This document shows positions 33,926 to 43,100 of a stretch of DNA of 64,000 nt, piece by piece. Below the pieces are notes generated by a model. That model did not search any database and was not told where the DNA came from. It saw only the letters and a program-made list of their open reading frames with translations. The stretch's first letter is position 1, and each line of letters opens with the position of its first letter. The position numbers and the translations under genes were made by a program. The DNA is from Faucicola sp048551375. GTDB lineage: Bacteria; Pseudomonadota; Gammaproteobacteria; Pseudomonadales; Moraxellaceae. Where the stretch lies: NCBI RefSeq assembly GCF_048551375.1, contig NZ_JBLYZJ010000006.1, forward strand, positions 62,001 to 126,000, in the 5' to 3' direction.

Positions 33926-35028
33926 TAGCGTACTTCCATTTGTATTTTGGTGAGGTGATACAGTTTTTCTTCATCAAATACAGTGGCGATAAGTTTGCCA
34001 TTGTCTGATTTGCGGACGCTGTGACCCATACGAAATAGTACGCCGTCCATGTCGGTGCGTTCTTTGGCGATTTGAGCGAAGCTTTCGATAGTGTCCCAAC
34101 TGTGGGTGGTGGCGAATACTTGGATGTTAAAGCGGTGGGCGAGTTCAAAGATTAGTCGCCATACTTCGGGTTGTACACTGTAATGTAAGCCGTTTTCAAA
34201 TTCATCTATTAATAAAAAACCATTGCGAGAATTTATTACCTTAAAAATAATTTGCAAAAGTCTAAATATTCCATCCCCCATACTATGTAAAGGAATTCTA
34301 TTTTCTACTCCCTTTAAACGAACAAAAGGAACTCGAAAATTCGTATTAGTATCAGTTAGAAATGCTATATTTTGAATATTTTCGTCAATTAATTGAAGCA
34401 TTTTAACAACTAAATCTTCCTCATTTGTTAAGGCTATTTGCTCCCATTCGGTTGCTAAAGTTTCAATGTTAATAGAACCTGTATCAACAAATTGATATTT
34501 AGGAAATGGTGGGTAATCAATACCGCTAACACCTGTGACTAAACCACTATTTATTAGCTTAAAGCTACTACGAATCATTAAGTCGTTACTAGGGAATTGA
34601 TTTTTCAAGGTAAAGTAATTATCTGATTCATTAATGTATTTTGAAGAATCTAAAAAGCCAATATAACGATTTTGAGCATAACCTACTTGTAAATAAAAAC
34701 TTTTACTACCAATATCAATAACATTTTGAGAAGAATCTTCACCTCTAGTCAGTAAATTTAGAAAAAGCTTTTCATCAAATTTTGGCTGAATTGTTTCAGT
34801 TTGCTCTGATTCTATTTTTAAAACACCATGTCTATTTACATTTCTGTTATCAACCAGCTTTTGAACCGTTTTAAGGTCAAAACCACTCGCTAACAAAGCC
34901 AACGCCTCAAGGACGGTACTTTTTCCTGAATTATTTTTCCCCACAATCAAATTCACATGACCCAATTTCTCAATCGTCACATCTTCCAAAATCCGAAAGT
35001 TTTTAATCGTCAAAGAATCTAAGTGCAT
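33925..35028 (-). CDS. AAA (OLD-like/AAA15) ATPase of a two-gene defence-type pair
   Basis: A 367-aa ABC/SMC-type ATPase. It begins LTIKNFRILEDVTIEKL, with Walker A GKNNSGKS at residues 30-37. Later come the signature-like HSMGDGIFRLLQII, Walker B FLLIDEFENGL (about residue 275) and the switch histidine in VFATTHSWDTIESF. This is the layout of OLD ATPases without the fused nuclease, which is the next gene. The central part (about 34190-34900) is markedly AT-richer than the two ends and the flanking genes, pointing to acquisition or recombination of the sensing region. Confidence 0.88.
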   Translation of the reverse strand: MHLDSLTIKNFRILEDVTIEKLGHVNLIVGKNNSGKSTVLEALALLASGFDLKTVQKLVDNRNVNRHGVLKIESEQTETIQPKFDEKLFLNLLTRGEDSSQNVIDIGSKSFYLQVGYAQNRYIGFLDSSKYINESDNYFTLKNQFPSNDLMIRSSFKLINSGLVTGVSGIDYPPFPKYQFVDTGSINIETLATEWEQIALTNEEDLVVKMLQLIDENIQNIAFLTDTNTNFRVPFVRLKGVENRIPLHSMGDGIFRLLQIIFKVINSRNGFLLIDEFENGLHYSVQPEVWRLIFELAHRFNIQVFATTHSWDTIESFAQIAKERTDMDGVLFRMGHSVRKSDNGKLIATVFDEEKLYHLTKIQMEVR

Positions 35029-35148
35029 AGCGATACCATTTATTTGAATTTATGGATAAAAAACCATTACCGTATCTTACCCATAAACTGAGCAACTTTC
35101 CACCCAGTTCAACGAACAATTACCTCAAAAAACTCATATAGCCATTCA

Positions 35149-36204
35149 CTAACCAAACTGCCCAAACTGCTTTGCCACTTGCTGTTGGTAGCCCTGCCAA
35201 ACGTTGGACTGACTAGCCGTATCCACAAGCGACCCTTGCCAACGAGGAATCACTGCCTGCATACGGTTAAGGCGGATTTGACTACTCGCCACCATCCGCT
35301 CATGCTGTAGCCGTTCAAACGCCACCAATGCCGATTCCCTATCGTTACACACCAGCCCCATATCACAGCCTGCCTTGAGTGCCGACATCAGTCTATCGCC
35401 TGCATCCCCTGCGACATGGGCGGCCTTCATCGACAAATCGTCCGAAAACACCACCCCATCAAACCCCAACTGCTCACGAATGATGCCTTGCACCCATTTT
35501 GGCGAAAAACCTGCTGGTTTATCATCGATTTGGGTAAACACCACATGAGCAGGCATCAACGCATCCAATAACGACAAATTCCGCATAAAGGGTTGCATAT
35601 CTTGTTGATAAATCTCATCAAAACTGCGGTCATCATGGGCATCAGCATGGTGCGAATCGGGTGCAACCGAGCCATGTCCGGGGAAATGCTTACCTGTGGT
35701 CGCCATGCCTGCGGATTTCATGCCACGCATAAACTCGGCTGACAAGGCAGTGATGGCAGTTGGGTGAGCATGAAACGCCCTGTCGCCAATTACCGCACTC
35801 ACACCATTGACATCTAGCACAGGGGCAAAGCTAAAATCCACGCCCACGGCTAGCACTTCGGTTGCCATGACATAGCCACTGGCAAAGGCAAGCTCTAGGG
35901 CATTAATGGGGTTGGTGTCGAACAATTCACCCAGCTTTCCCATCGGTGGAATGGGTGAAAAGCCTTGGCGAAAGCGAGCCACTCGTCCGCCCTCTTGGTC
36001 AACGGCAATCAAGATATTGGGATTGACGGCTCGAATGCTGTCGGTAAGCTCTCGGACTTGGGTCGGTGATTCGACATTGCGTCCGAATAGGATAACGCCA
36101 CCGACATGAGGGTCGGCGAGGAGTTGTTGGTCTTCGGTGGTGAGGGTCGTGCCTGCTACATCTAGCATGAGTTGACCGATTTTTGGGGTTGAATGGGTTG
36201 TCAT
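35149..36204 (-). CDS. nagZ: Beta-N-acetylhexosaminidase NagZ
   Basis: A cytosolic GH3 enzyme that removes GlcNAc from 1,6-anhydroMurNAc peptides during cell wall recycling. The product (351 aa) shows IGQLMLDVAGTTLTTED, VGGVILFGRN, IAVDQEGGRVARFRQGF, TTGKHFPGHGSVAPDSHH (the KHFPGHG family motif with the catalytic His loop) and GVVFSDDLSMKAA with the nucleophile Asp. The ATG at 36204 is chosen over a TTG four codons upstream. Confidence 0.95.
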   Translation of the reverse strand: MTTHSTPKIGQLMLDVAGTTLTTEDQQLLADPHVGGVILFGRNVESPTQVRELTDSIRAVNPNILIAVDQEGGRVARFRQGFSPIPPMGKLGELFDTNPINALELAFASGYVMATEVLAVGVDFSFAPVLDVNGVSAVIGDRAFHAHPTAITALSAEFMRGMKSAGMATTGKHFPGHGSVAPDSHHADAHDDRSFDEIYQQDMQPFMRNLSLLDALMPAHVVFTQIDDKPAGFSPKWVQGIIREQLGFDGVVFSDDLSMKAAHVAGDAGDRLMSALKAGCDMGLVCNDRESALVAFERLQHERMVASSQIRLNRMQAVIPRWQGSLVDTASQSNVWQGYQQQVAKQFGQFG

Positions 36205-36261
36205 TGTGTTTTCCAAAGCTTACGATAAATTGGTTTATTTTACGCCAAACGATGACCAAAA

Positions 36262-37131
36262 TCACTGCCGATTTAGTCGAGTCGGTTTCGGTAAAAGTGC
36301 CAAATCACTCACTCGACATGGATTGATGTCAATACCGCCTCGCCGTGTGTACCACGCACGTACCATCAGATTTTTGGGCGAAAAGGCTTGTGTCAAATCA
36401 CTAAAAATCTGCTCAACACACTGCTCGTGAAAGCCATTATGCTGACGGAAAGTCAAAATATACTCAAGCAAACTTGCCTTATCAATCGGCAAACTATCTA
36501 TCACAATTTCCACCGTTCCCCAGTCTGGTTGATTGGTCACAGGACAGTTTGAACGCAGTAAATGCGAATGGAAAATTTGAGGTTGGCTCGCTGTTTCAGC
36601 AGTTTTGGCAAAGGCTAAACATGAATTATCAACGTCTTGGCTAATCGCAATTTTTTTATTCCCATTAAATAAACAGTTGTCTAACGCATTGTCGATACAT
36701 TCACCTTGCGGTTCGCTAATCGGTAGGCTTTGGGTGGTTTTAACGTCAAAAATATCAATCGTCACTTTGGCTTGTACGCAGGCTGATAGGTCGGTTTCAA
36801 CGGTGTTTTTAACTGCTTGTTGATTGTCAAACTCGGTAAAATTTAGGCTGTTAAAGTAGAGTTTTAGCGATTTTGATTCGACAATATTGGGCGAAGTGGC
36901 AGGAATGGCAAGGCGAGCCATAGCGACTTGCGAAATGCCTTGTGGGTTGAGCCAAGACACTTCAAAGGCGTGCCACCAGTCCATACCAATACTTAAATTT
37001 TCGGCAGGTAGGGCGAGTTTGGCTCTGCCCAGTTCTCGTGGAATGGGGTAGAGAACTTGGGGGCTGTAGGTTTTTGGGTAATCGGTGCTTTGACCGAGTT
37101 TGGAATTTTCTGGGGTGTGATTAATATTCAT
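36262..37131 (-). CDS. queF: NADPH-dependent 7-cyano-7-deazaguanine reductase QueF
   Basis: Reduces preQ0 to preQ1 in queuosine synthesis. The 289-aa product is the long bimodular form (E. coli 282 aa). Marks are NIVESKSLKLYFNSLN (the ESKS-LK-Y QueF motif with substrate-binding Glu), SHLLRSNCPVTNQPDWGTV with the catalytic Cys in the SNCPVT segment, and ARAWYTRRGGIDINPCR near the end. Cysteine and tryptophan positions match the family. Confidence 0.95.
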   Translation of the reverse strand: MNINHTPENSKLGQSTDYPKTYSPQVLYPIPRELGRAKLALPAENLSIGMDWWHAFEVSWLNPQGISQVAMARLAIPATSPNIVESKSLKLYFNSLNFTEFDNQQAVKNTVETDLSACVQAKVTIDIFDVKTTQSLPISEPQGECIDNALDNCLFNGNKKIAISQDVDNSCLAFAKTAETASQPQIFHSHLLRSNCPVTNQPDWGTVEIVIDSLPIDKASLLEYILTFRQHNGFHEQCVEQIFSDLTQAFSPKNLMVRAWYTRRGGIDINPCRVSDLALLPKPTRLNRQ

Positions 37132-37146
37132 GTTTTGTCTTATTGG

Positions 37147-37479
37147 TTAAAAGTTATGTTCTTCCGAATTTAAGCTTAATTCAAATGTTTTACCGTTTTG
37201 TTCGGGTTGCCAGCCTTTTTCTAACGCAATTTCAATAGCTTGGGCGACTAATTTTGGAGTAATGACTAAAGTTTCAAGATTATCAGCCCAAGAGCCAAAA
37301 TGTCCAAAACCATCTAACATAACGTGTAATACGCAATTGCCATTTTCTTGTTTTTCAACAGCAAAGTTTAAACCGTCACCAGACATTAAATTCCAGTAGT
37401 CAGTTTTATGGCGAACTCGCCAACGATATTCAACATCATTAACAACAATTTTCCGAGAGCCTTTTTTTGGGATTGACAT
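37147..37479 (-). CDS. Conserved hypothetical protein (110 aa)
   Basis: A small soluble protein starting SIPKKGSRKIVVNDVEYRWR, a pattern I associate with a widespread but uncharacterised bacterial family (K-GSR-I-V-G--YRWR). The rest alternates beta strands (LNFAVEKQENGNCVLHVML) with a C-terminal helix (LVAQAIEIALEKGWQP). No catalytic motif is visible. It lies one base from the ABC permease gene, so it may be carried on the same transcript. Confidence 0.75.
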   Translation of the reverse strand: MSIPKKGSRKIVVNDVEYRWRVRHKTDYWNLMSGDGLNFAVEKQENGNCVLHVMLDGFGHFGSWADNLETLVITPKLVAQAIEIALEKGWQPEQNGKTFELSLNSEEHNF

Positions 37480-37480
37480 T

Positions 37481-38254
37481 TTATAGCCTTACTCTCGACC
37501 CATCTTTTAGCAAATAATACGCAATTGCATAAAAAATCCCTGTAAAAATCCCAATCGCCACCAACGACCCCCACACATTGACATCCGAATGCCCCAAAAT
37601 CCCATAGCGAAACGCATTCACCATATACACAATCGGATTAATCAAGCTGACATTTTGCCAAAACTCGGGCAAATCCTTGAGCGAATAAAACACCCCACCC
37701 AAATAGGTCAATGGGGTCAGCACAAAACTCGGCACAATCGAAATATCATCAAACGAGCGAGCAAACACCGCATTAATCATACCGCCAAGCGAAAATAGGG
37801 CAGAAGTCATCACCACGGTAAACACGGTGACAAACGCATGAACCAACGTCAGTTTGGTAAAAAATAACGCCAACAGCGTGACAATCAAACCAATCGCCAA
37901 ACCACGAAATAGCCCACCTGCGATAAAACCCAATAAAATCGTGTGTTTAGAAATCGGACTGACGAGCATCTCTTCGATATTGCCATGAAACTTCGTCCCA
38001 AAAAAACTCGATACCACGTTGGAGTAGCTATTGGTAATCACCGCCATCATAATCAACCCCGGTACGATAAACTGCATATACGGCACACCGCCCATGTCGC
38101 CCACTCGTGAGCCAATCATTTTACCAAAAATGATAAAATATAAGCTCATGGTAATGGCAGGGGGCAGTAGGGTTTGAGGCCAAATGCGTAAAATTCGGCG
38201 GATTTCTTTAATCGTCAGCGTGGTAAAGGCGACCCATTGTTTTTGAAAATTCAT
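37481..38254 (-). CDS. ABC-2 type exporter permease (YadH-like)
   Basis: A 257-aa inner-membrane protein with six hydrophobic segments. YMQFIVPGLIMMAVITNSYSNVVSSFFGTKFHGNIEEMLVSP is the ABC-2 coupling region, in which an amphipathic helix contacts the ATPase. VLTPLTYLGGVFYSLKDLPE is a late ABC-2 motif. It most resembles E. coli YadH. Its ATG follows the ATPase stop with no gap. The substrate is unknown. Confidence 0.88.
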   Translation of the reverse strand: MNFQKQWVAFTTLTIKEIRRILRIWPQTLLPPAITMSLYFIIFGKMIGSRVGDMGGVPYMQFIVPGLIMMAVITNSYSNVVSSFFGTKFHGNIEEMLVSPISKHTILLGFIAGGLFRGLAIGLIVTLLALFFTKLTLVHAFVTVFTVVMTSALFSLGGMINAVFARSFDDISIVPSFVLTPLTYLGGVFYSLKDLPEFWQNVSLINPIVYMVNAFRYGILGHSDVNVWGSLVAIGIFTGIFYAIAYYLLKDGSRVRL

Positions 38255-39214
38255 TTAATTCCCCAGTTTTTCTGTCAGATTTTTATCCACCACACTCAAA
38301 AACAACTCTTCCAAGCGATTGGACTTATTCCGCATACTGGCAATTTGCACATTTTGGGCGGTAAGCTGGGCAAATACATTGTTCAAACTTTCCCCTTTAT
38401 TCAGCGTCACCTCAAGGCTTGATGGGTCTGGCTGATAAGACTTGATAACCTTGTTAAGCACAATCGGCTCATGCACAGGTTGGCTCAAATCCAGCACAAA
38501 AGTTTCCACATCAAGGCTTGCCAACAGGCTTTTCATATCGGTGTTAATCCGAATCTCGCCCTTGTCCAAAATCGCAATGTGCTTACACAACTGCTCGGCT
38601 TCCTCAAGATAATGGGTCGTCAAAATGATGGTCGTACCTTCTTCCGTATTGATTTGTTGCATAAACTCCCACATCGAACGGCGAAGTTCAATATCCACCC
38701 CTGCGGTCGGTTCATCAAGAATCAATAATTTTGGCTTATGAATCAATGCTCTAGCAATCATCAAACGGCGTTTCATCCCACCTGATAGCATACGTGCTTT
38801 ATTGGCACGTTTTTCCCATAGTCCCAATGCTTTCAGCAGTTTTTCCGCCCTTGGTCTGGCTTCCTTAGCAGGGATACCAAAATAGCCTGCTTGGGTAATC
38901 AGAATATCTTCGACATTTTCAAACTGCATAAAGTTAAATTCTTGGGGAACAACGCCCAAAAACTCTTTGGCTTTGGCAGGATTTTTTAACAAATCAATGC
39001 CAAAAATCGACACCGAGCCACTAGACGGCTTGAACAATGAACTGATAATGCCGATGGTGGTGGATTTACCTGCTCCGTTTGCCCCCAGCAAGGCAAAAAA
39101 TCCGCCTTGTGGCACGGTCAGGTCTATGCCTTTAAGGGCGGTAAAACCGTTGGTGTAGGTTTTGGTTAAGCCTTTGATTTGTAGGGCTGGCGTGTTTGCA
39201 TTAAGTTCATTCAT
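38255..39214 (-). CDS. ABC exporter ATP-binding protein (YadG-like)
   Basis: A 319-aa ATPase subunit with Walker A LLGANGAGKSTTIGI, Q-loop VVPQEFNF, signature LSGGMKRRLMIARAL, Walker B LLILDEPTAGVD and switch TTHYLEEAEQL. The C-terminal extension of about 80 residues is typical of the DrrA/YadG drug or polyketide exporter group. It pairs with the permease that follows directly. Confidence 0.92.
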   Translation of the reverse strand: MNELNANTPALQIKGLTKTYTNGFTALKGIDLTVPQGGFFALLGANGAGKSTTIGIISSLFKPSSGSVSIFGIDLLKNPAKAKEFLGVVPQEFNFMQFENVEDILITQAGYFGIPAKEARPRAEKLLKALGLWEKRANKARMLSGGMKRRLMIARALIHKPKLLILDEPTAGVDIELRRSMWEFMQQINTEEGTTIILTTHYLEEAEQLCKHIAILDKGEIRINTDMKSLLASLDVETFVLDLSQPVHEPIVLNKVIKSYQPDPSSLEVTLNKGESLNNVFAQLTAQNVQIASMRNKSNRLEELFLSVVDKNLTEKLGN

Positions 39215-39298
39215 TTTTTAATCGTATCTAAATATAAACAGTAGGCTATTAATAGTGACTAAACATGAAAATTAAAGCCAAATTATACACCCAAAAAC

Positions 39299-39328
39299 AA
39301 AAACAGCCCATAAAAATGGACTGTTTTA
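39299..39328 (-). terminator. Terminator of the cytochrome c5 gene
   Basis: AACAGCCCAT (39302-39311) pairs with ATGGACTGTT (39315-39324) with one G-T pair; on the minus strand the stem is followed by a T-rich tail. Confidence 0.6.
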
Positions 39329-39349
39329 TCAAACGCTAAATTGTCGGAA

Positions 39350-39961
39350 TTATTTGGCACTATTAACCATATAGTCAACGGCATTGGTAACTTCGACATC
39401 TAACAGGTCAGTTTTACCACCTTTGGCAGGCATGGCGTTAAAGCCTTGTAAAGCATGTTGGTGCAGTGTGGCTGTGCCTTTACCAATACGAGCTGACCAG
39501 TCGCCTTTGTTGCCATATTTTGGAGCACCTAACAAACCTGCACCATGACAAGTTTGGCAAACGCCCTCATAAATCATTTTGCCTTCACGAGGGTTATTTG
39601 GGTCGGCTGGGCCTAAAGTAGCGGCGATAGTGATATCACACTCTTGACCTTCAAAACATACCTTGCCTTGTGGGGCGATACGAGCAATCAGATTAGGGTA
39701 CAATGCCACTAATTTTGCGGTTTGAGGTGGGTCTTGAGGGATTTTTGGCTCTTCTTTTTTTGGGGCAGAAGCAGGAGCAGATGCCACACTTGCCACAGGT
39801 GCAGAAGCAGTCGCACTGGCTGAACTGGCGGTCGTGGTTGTGACAGTGGTGGTCGTGGTTGTGGTGGTTGATGCAACCACGGTTTCATTAGCGGCTTGGC
39901 TGACAGCGATACCTGCTACACTAAGCAAGCTGACCGCTGATAACATAACTACTTTTTTCAT
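39350..39961 (-). CDS. Periplasmic cytochrome c5-type protein
   Basis: A 203-aa secreted mono-haem cytochrome. The signal peptide covers residues 1-23 (MKKVVMLSAVSLLSVAGIAVSQA). A long low-complexity linker rich in Thr, Ala, Ser and Pro (about residues 28-72) follows, then a c-type domain with haem motif CQTCHGAGLLGAPKYGNKGDW and axial Met in GFNAMPAKGG. The pair CFEGQEC lies before the haem domain. The linker probably tethers or extends the haem domain; the electron partner is unknown. Confidence 0.9.
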   Translation of the reverse strand: MKKVVMLSAVSLLSVAGIAVSQAANETVVASTTTTTTTTVTTTTASSASATASAPVASVASAPASAPKKEEPKIPQDPPQTAKLVALYPNLIARIAPQGKVCFEGQECDITIAATLGPADPNNPREGKMIYEGVCQTCHGAGLLGAPKYGNKGDWSARIGKGTATLHQHALQGFNAMPAKGGKTDLLDVEVTNAVDYMVNSAK

Positions 39962-40168
39962 TCGTCACGTTCTCTCAAAATAGGTGAAATAGGTTATCGA
40001 TTCACTTTTAACAATAACGAGAATATCAATTATGCTGTATTGTATCAGTTTGTGCGATAAAAGTTACACAGATTCATTTTCCTTACTATTATAAGGGAAA
40101 ATCACACAAAAAAGCTATGGTTATTTATCACCAGTCGCAGGCTTTGCCAAATCCATTGATTTAACTTA

Positions 40169-43100
40169 TTAATCACTAAAAATCTGATTGAGTTTTTGCA
40201 AGTTATTGACTATCAGCTTACCTGTTTGGTCGGTGCTGATGTCGATTTGCAGTTTCTCATCCAACCGCATGACGATGGGTTCTAACGCTTGTTTTAACCC
40301 CTCAATCAGTTGGCTGTTCGCTTGGCTATTAGTTTGACTGTTACTTTGAGCTTGCTTGTCGCTAGTTTCACCATTTGCCAATACCGATTCATCCGTTGGA
40401 TTTACCACTTTTAACGCATTGATGGCGGTGACGAGGGTCAGTGCCAGTTCTTTGAGCAATGCCTGTTGCTGTTGTTGTTGCTGGAGTTCGACTTTGCGTT
40501 GGTGTTGGTAGAGTTGTCCAATTTTGGCAAAACTTTTTTCCACAAATACATTCAGGCTGTTTTCAAGGTGTTGGCTGTTTTGGCTGACCCATTGCTGTTG
40601 TTGGGCTTGTTGTAGCATTTGTTGCTCAAGCTGTTGTTTGGCATACACTTCATTGATTTTTAACAATAATTCATGTTCGGCTTGTTGGGTTTCGTCAAGA
40701 TTTGGGGCAGTTTGTTGCTGTTGTACCCATTGCCCGACTTGCTGATTCATGCCTTGCACGCCTGCCACCAAGTCCACCAGTTGAGCCACCATGCGGTTGC
40801 CTGTGTCGCTACTGTCACCGCCCATCGCTTTGTTGCGTAAAAAGTCCGCCACGATTTGCGACCAACGAGCCTGTTCTGCCTCGGTCATCACGCCTCGGAT
40901 TTGGGCAAGTTTTAGCAAGTTGCTTTCCGCCCCTGTGGTGAGCAGTTGTGCCTCGCCTTGATAGTGGTCGCCAATCAGTTGTTGCAGTTCGCTGTCGTTC
41001 ATCACGGCAGAGAGTTTTTCGGTCATTTTGTTCATGTTGCGATAACTGCCCTGTAGCTTAAAGGCAGGCTCGGTGCGGTATTTGTCATCTTGCGAGGCAG
41101 AGGCGATATACTGCTGATTGACTTGTAAAATGACCTGTTGCACCGCAAGCATTTTTTGCAAAATCGCCACGATTTCTTGGATTTCGCTGTTGGCGTAGGG
41201 GTGGGTAAGTTCGCCCAATGCGGTGATTTTGCCTTGTGCCAAGTCGATAAATTGATACACATCCGCCATGTCACGGTTGGCAAGTGGGGCGAGAATGGCG
41301 TTACTGGTGAGGGCGTTTTCGAGGTAGCTTAACGCAAACACCTGTTCCATACCGTTCATCATGTCGCCGAGGTTGTAGATATCGGCACGGTTGGCAAGCA
41401 TATCTGGGACTTTGAACACCTCGCCTGTTTCGGTGTAGGGGTTGCCCGCCATCACCACGCAGAATTTTTTGCCTCGCATATCGTAGGTTTTGCTTTCGCC
41501 TTGCCATACGCCGTCAATGCGTCTTGTGCCGTCTGTTAATGAGATAAATTTTTGTAAAAATTCGGCATGAGTATGCTGAATATCGTCCAAATACAACATG
41601 ACATTGTTGCCCATTTCGAGGGCTAAATTCAGCTTTTCTAGCTCTCGACTGGCGGTGGCATTGGGGGCTTTGGCAGGGTCAAGCGAAGTCACCTCATGCC
41701 CCAGCGAAGGGCAGTTGATTTTCATAAAAATCAAGCCCAAACGGTTTGCCACATATTCCATCAAGGTAGTTTTGCCATATCCAGGGGGCGAAATCAGCAT
41801 TAACAACCCCATCAAATCGGTGCGTTTGCTGTCGCCCAATGTGCCGATTTGTTTGGCAAGATTATCACCGATAATCGGCAAATAACTGTCATTAATCAAA
41901 CGGTTACGCACAAAGGATGATAGCGGACGAGCGACAAATTCATCAAGGCGTAAATCCAACCGTGCTTGGGTCAGTAGGTCATGGCGTAGGCGTTGGTACT
42001 GGCGAAACTTCGGAATGGCGGTATGTTCATGCTGATAAAGTTGGCTTAAAAAACTGTCTAAGCTAAAGGTAAGCGTCTGATTCGGCAATTTGGGATGTTC
42101 GCCCAATAAGCGACTGACACTGACTTCAAGCGAAATCGGACTGATGTCACGCTGAAAGTTGGGCGTTTGTTTATCACTGCGAATCATCAACATAGCCACC
42201 GTTTCGGCAACATAATGCGATAGATTATCCATTGACAACTTGTCGGCTGATACGCCATCGGCTAATTGGCTGTCACTTTGGCGAAGTAAATCTAGCAAAG
42301 CGTTAAGCCATGTGGTCGCCAGTTCATAGGCTGATTTTGGCTCATGGCTCAGTTTCGACAACACCGATTGTAAATAGTTAAAACGCTCTAGCCCAACGGT
42401 GGTTTCAAGTTTTTGATAAAGTGTGTTCGCTTGTTGGGTGGTTTGCCAAAAAATACCATTCCCAAAAAGTCCACTATCTTTGTCAAACTCGCTTGATGTA
42501 CTACTTGTACTATCTTCGCTCGTTTGCCTCGATATTGAACTTTTTGCTTTTGGTATTTGATTGAGGGTGTGATTTGCTGTTAAATCTATTTTTGCTAACC
42601 CCAAAACTTGAGCGAGATAGTCACTGGCTAAGTCAATCTGTGATTGGCTAAATAAATTTGGCATTTTGGCTTGGACAAATTCGCCCAAAACCGCACGAAT
42701 ATCCGCCACCAATAGATTTTTGGCGGTGTCACTGTGTAGGGCTTGTTGTAATTGATAAGCAGTAATCGCTCGGTCTTGCCAATGGCGAATTTCGGCTTGA
42801 TGGGGGGTGAACCATGCTGTTTCCGCTTGCACTAAACTTGGTGAAGGGCTTGTCGAAGGGTTGGTAGTGGGATTTGAAACGTTATGGTTCGACAGGCTCA
42901 CCACGAACGTTTTATTTTGCTGATGTAAAGTAATCTGCTCAAAGAAAATCTGTGCCAACGCTCGCACAGTCGGCTCAAAGGTGAGTAAATTGGCAGTCTG
43001 TAGCAACGGCAAAATCTGCAACAATATCAACACCGCATCATGGTCATGAATGCCTTTTTCGTAGCCAAATTGATAACTTGGCGTGATATAAGTTTTGACC

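Noticed and set aside
40420..40720. Short tandem repeat or frameshift at the CAG/TTG-rich runs of the giant ATPase
   Set aside because: The runs encode poly-Gln coiled coil and the frame stays open through them; no sign of disruption.
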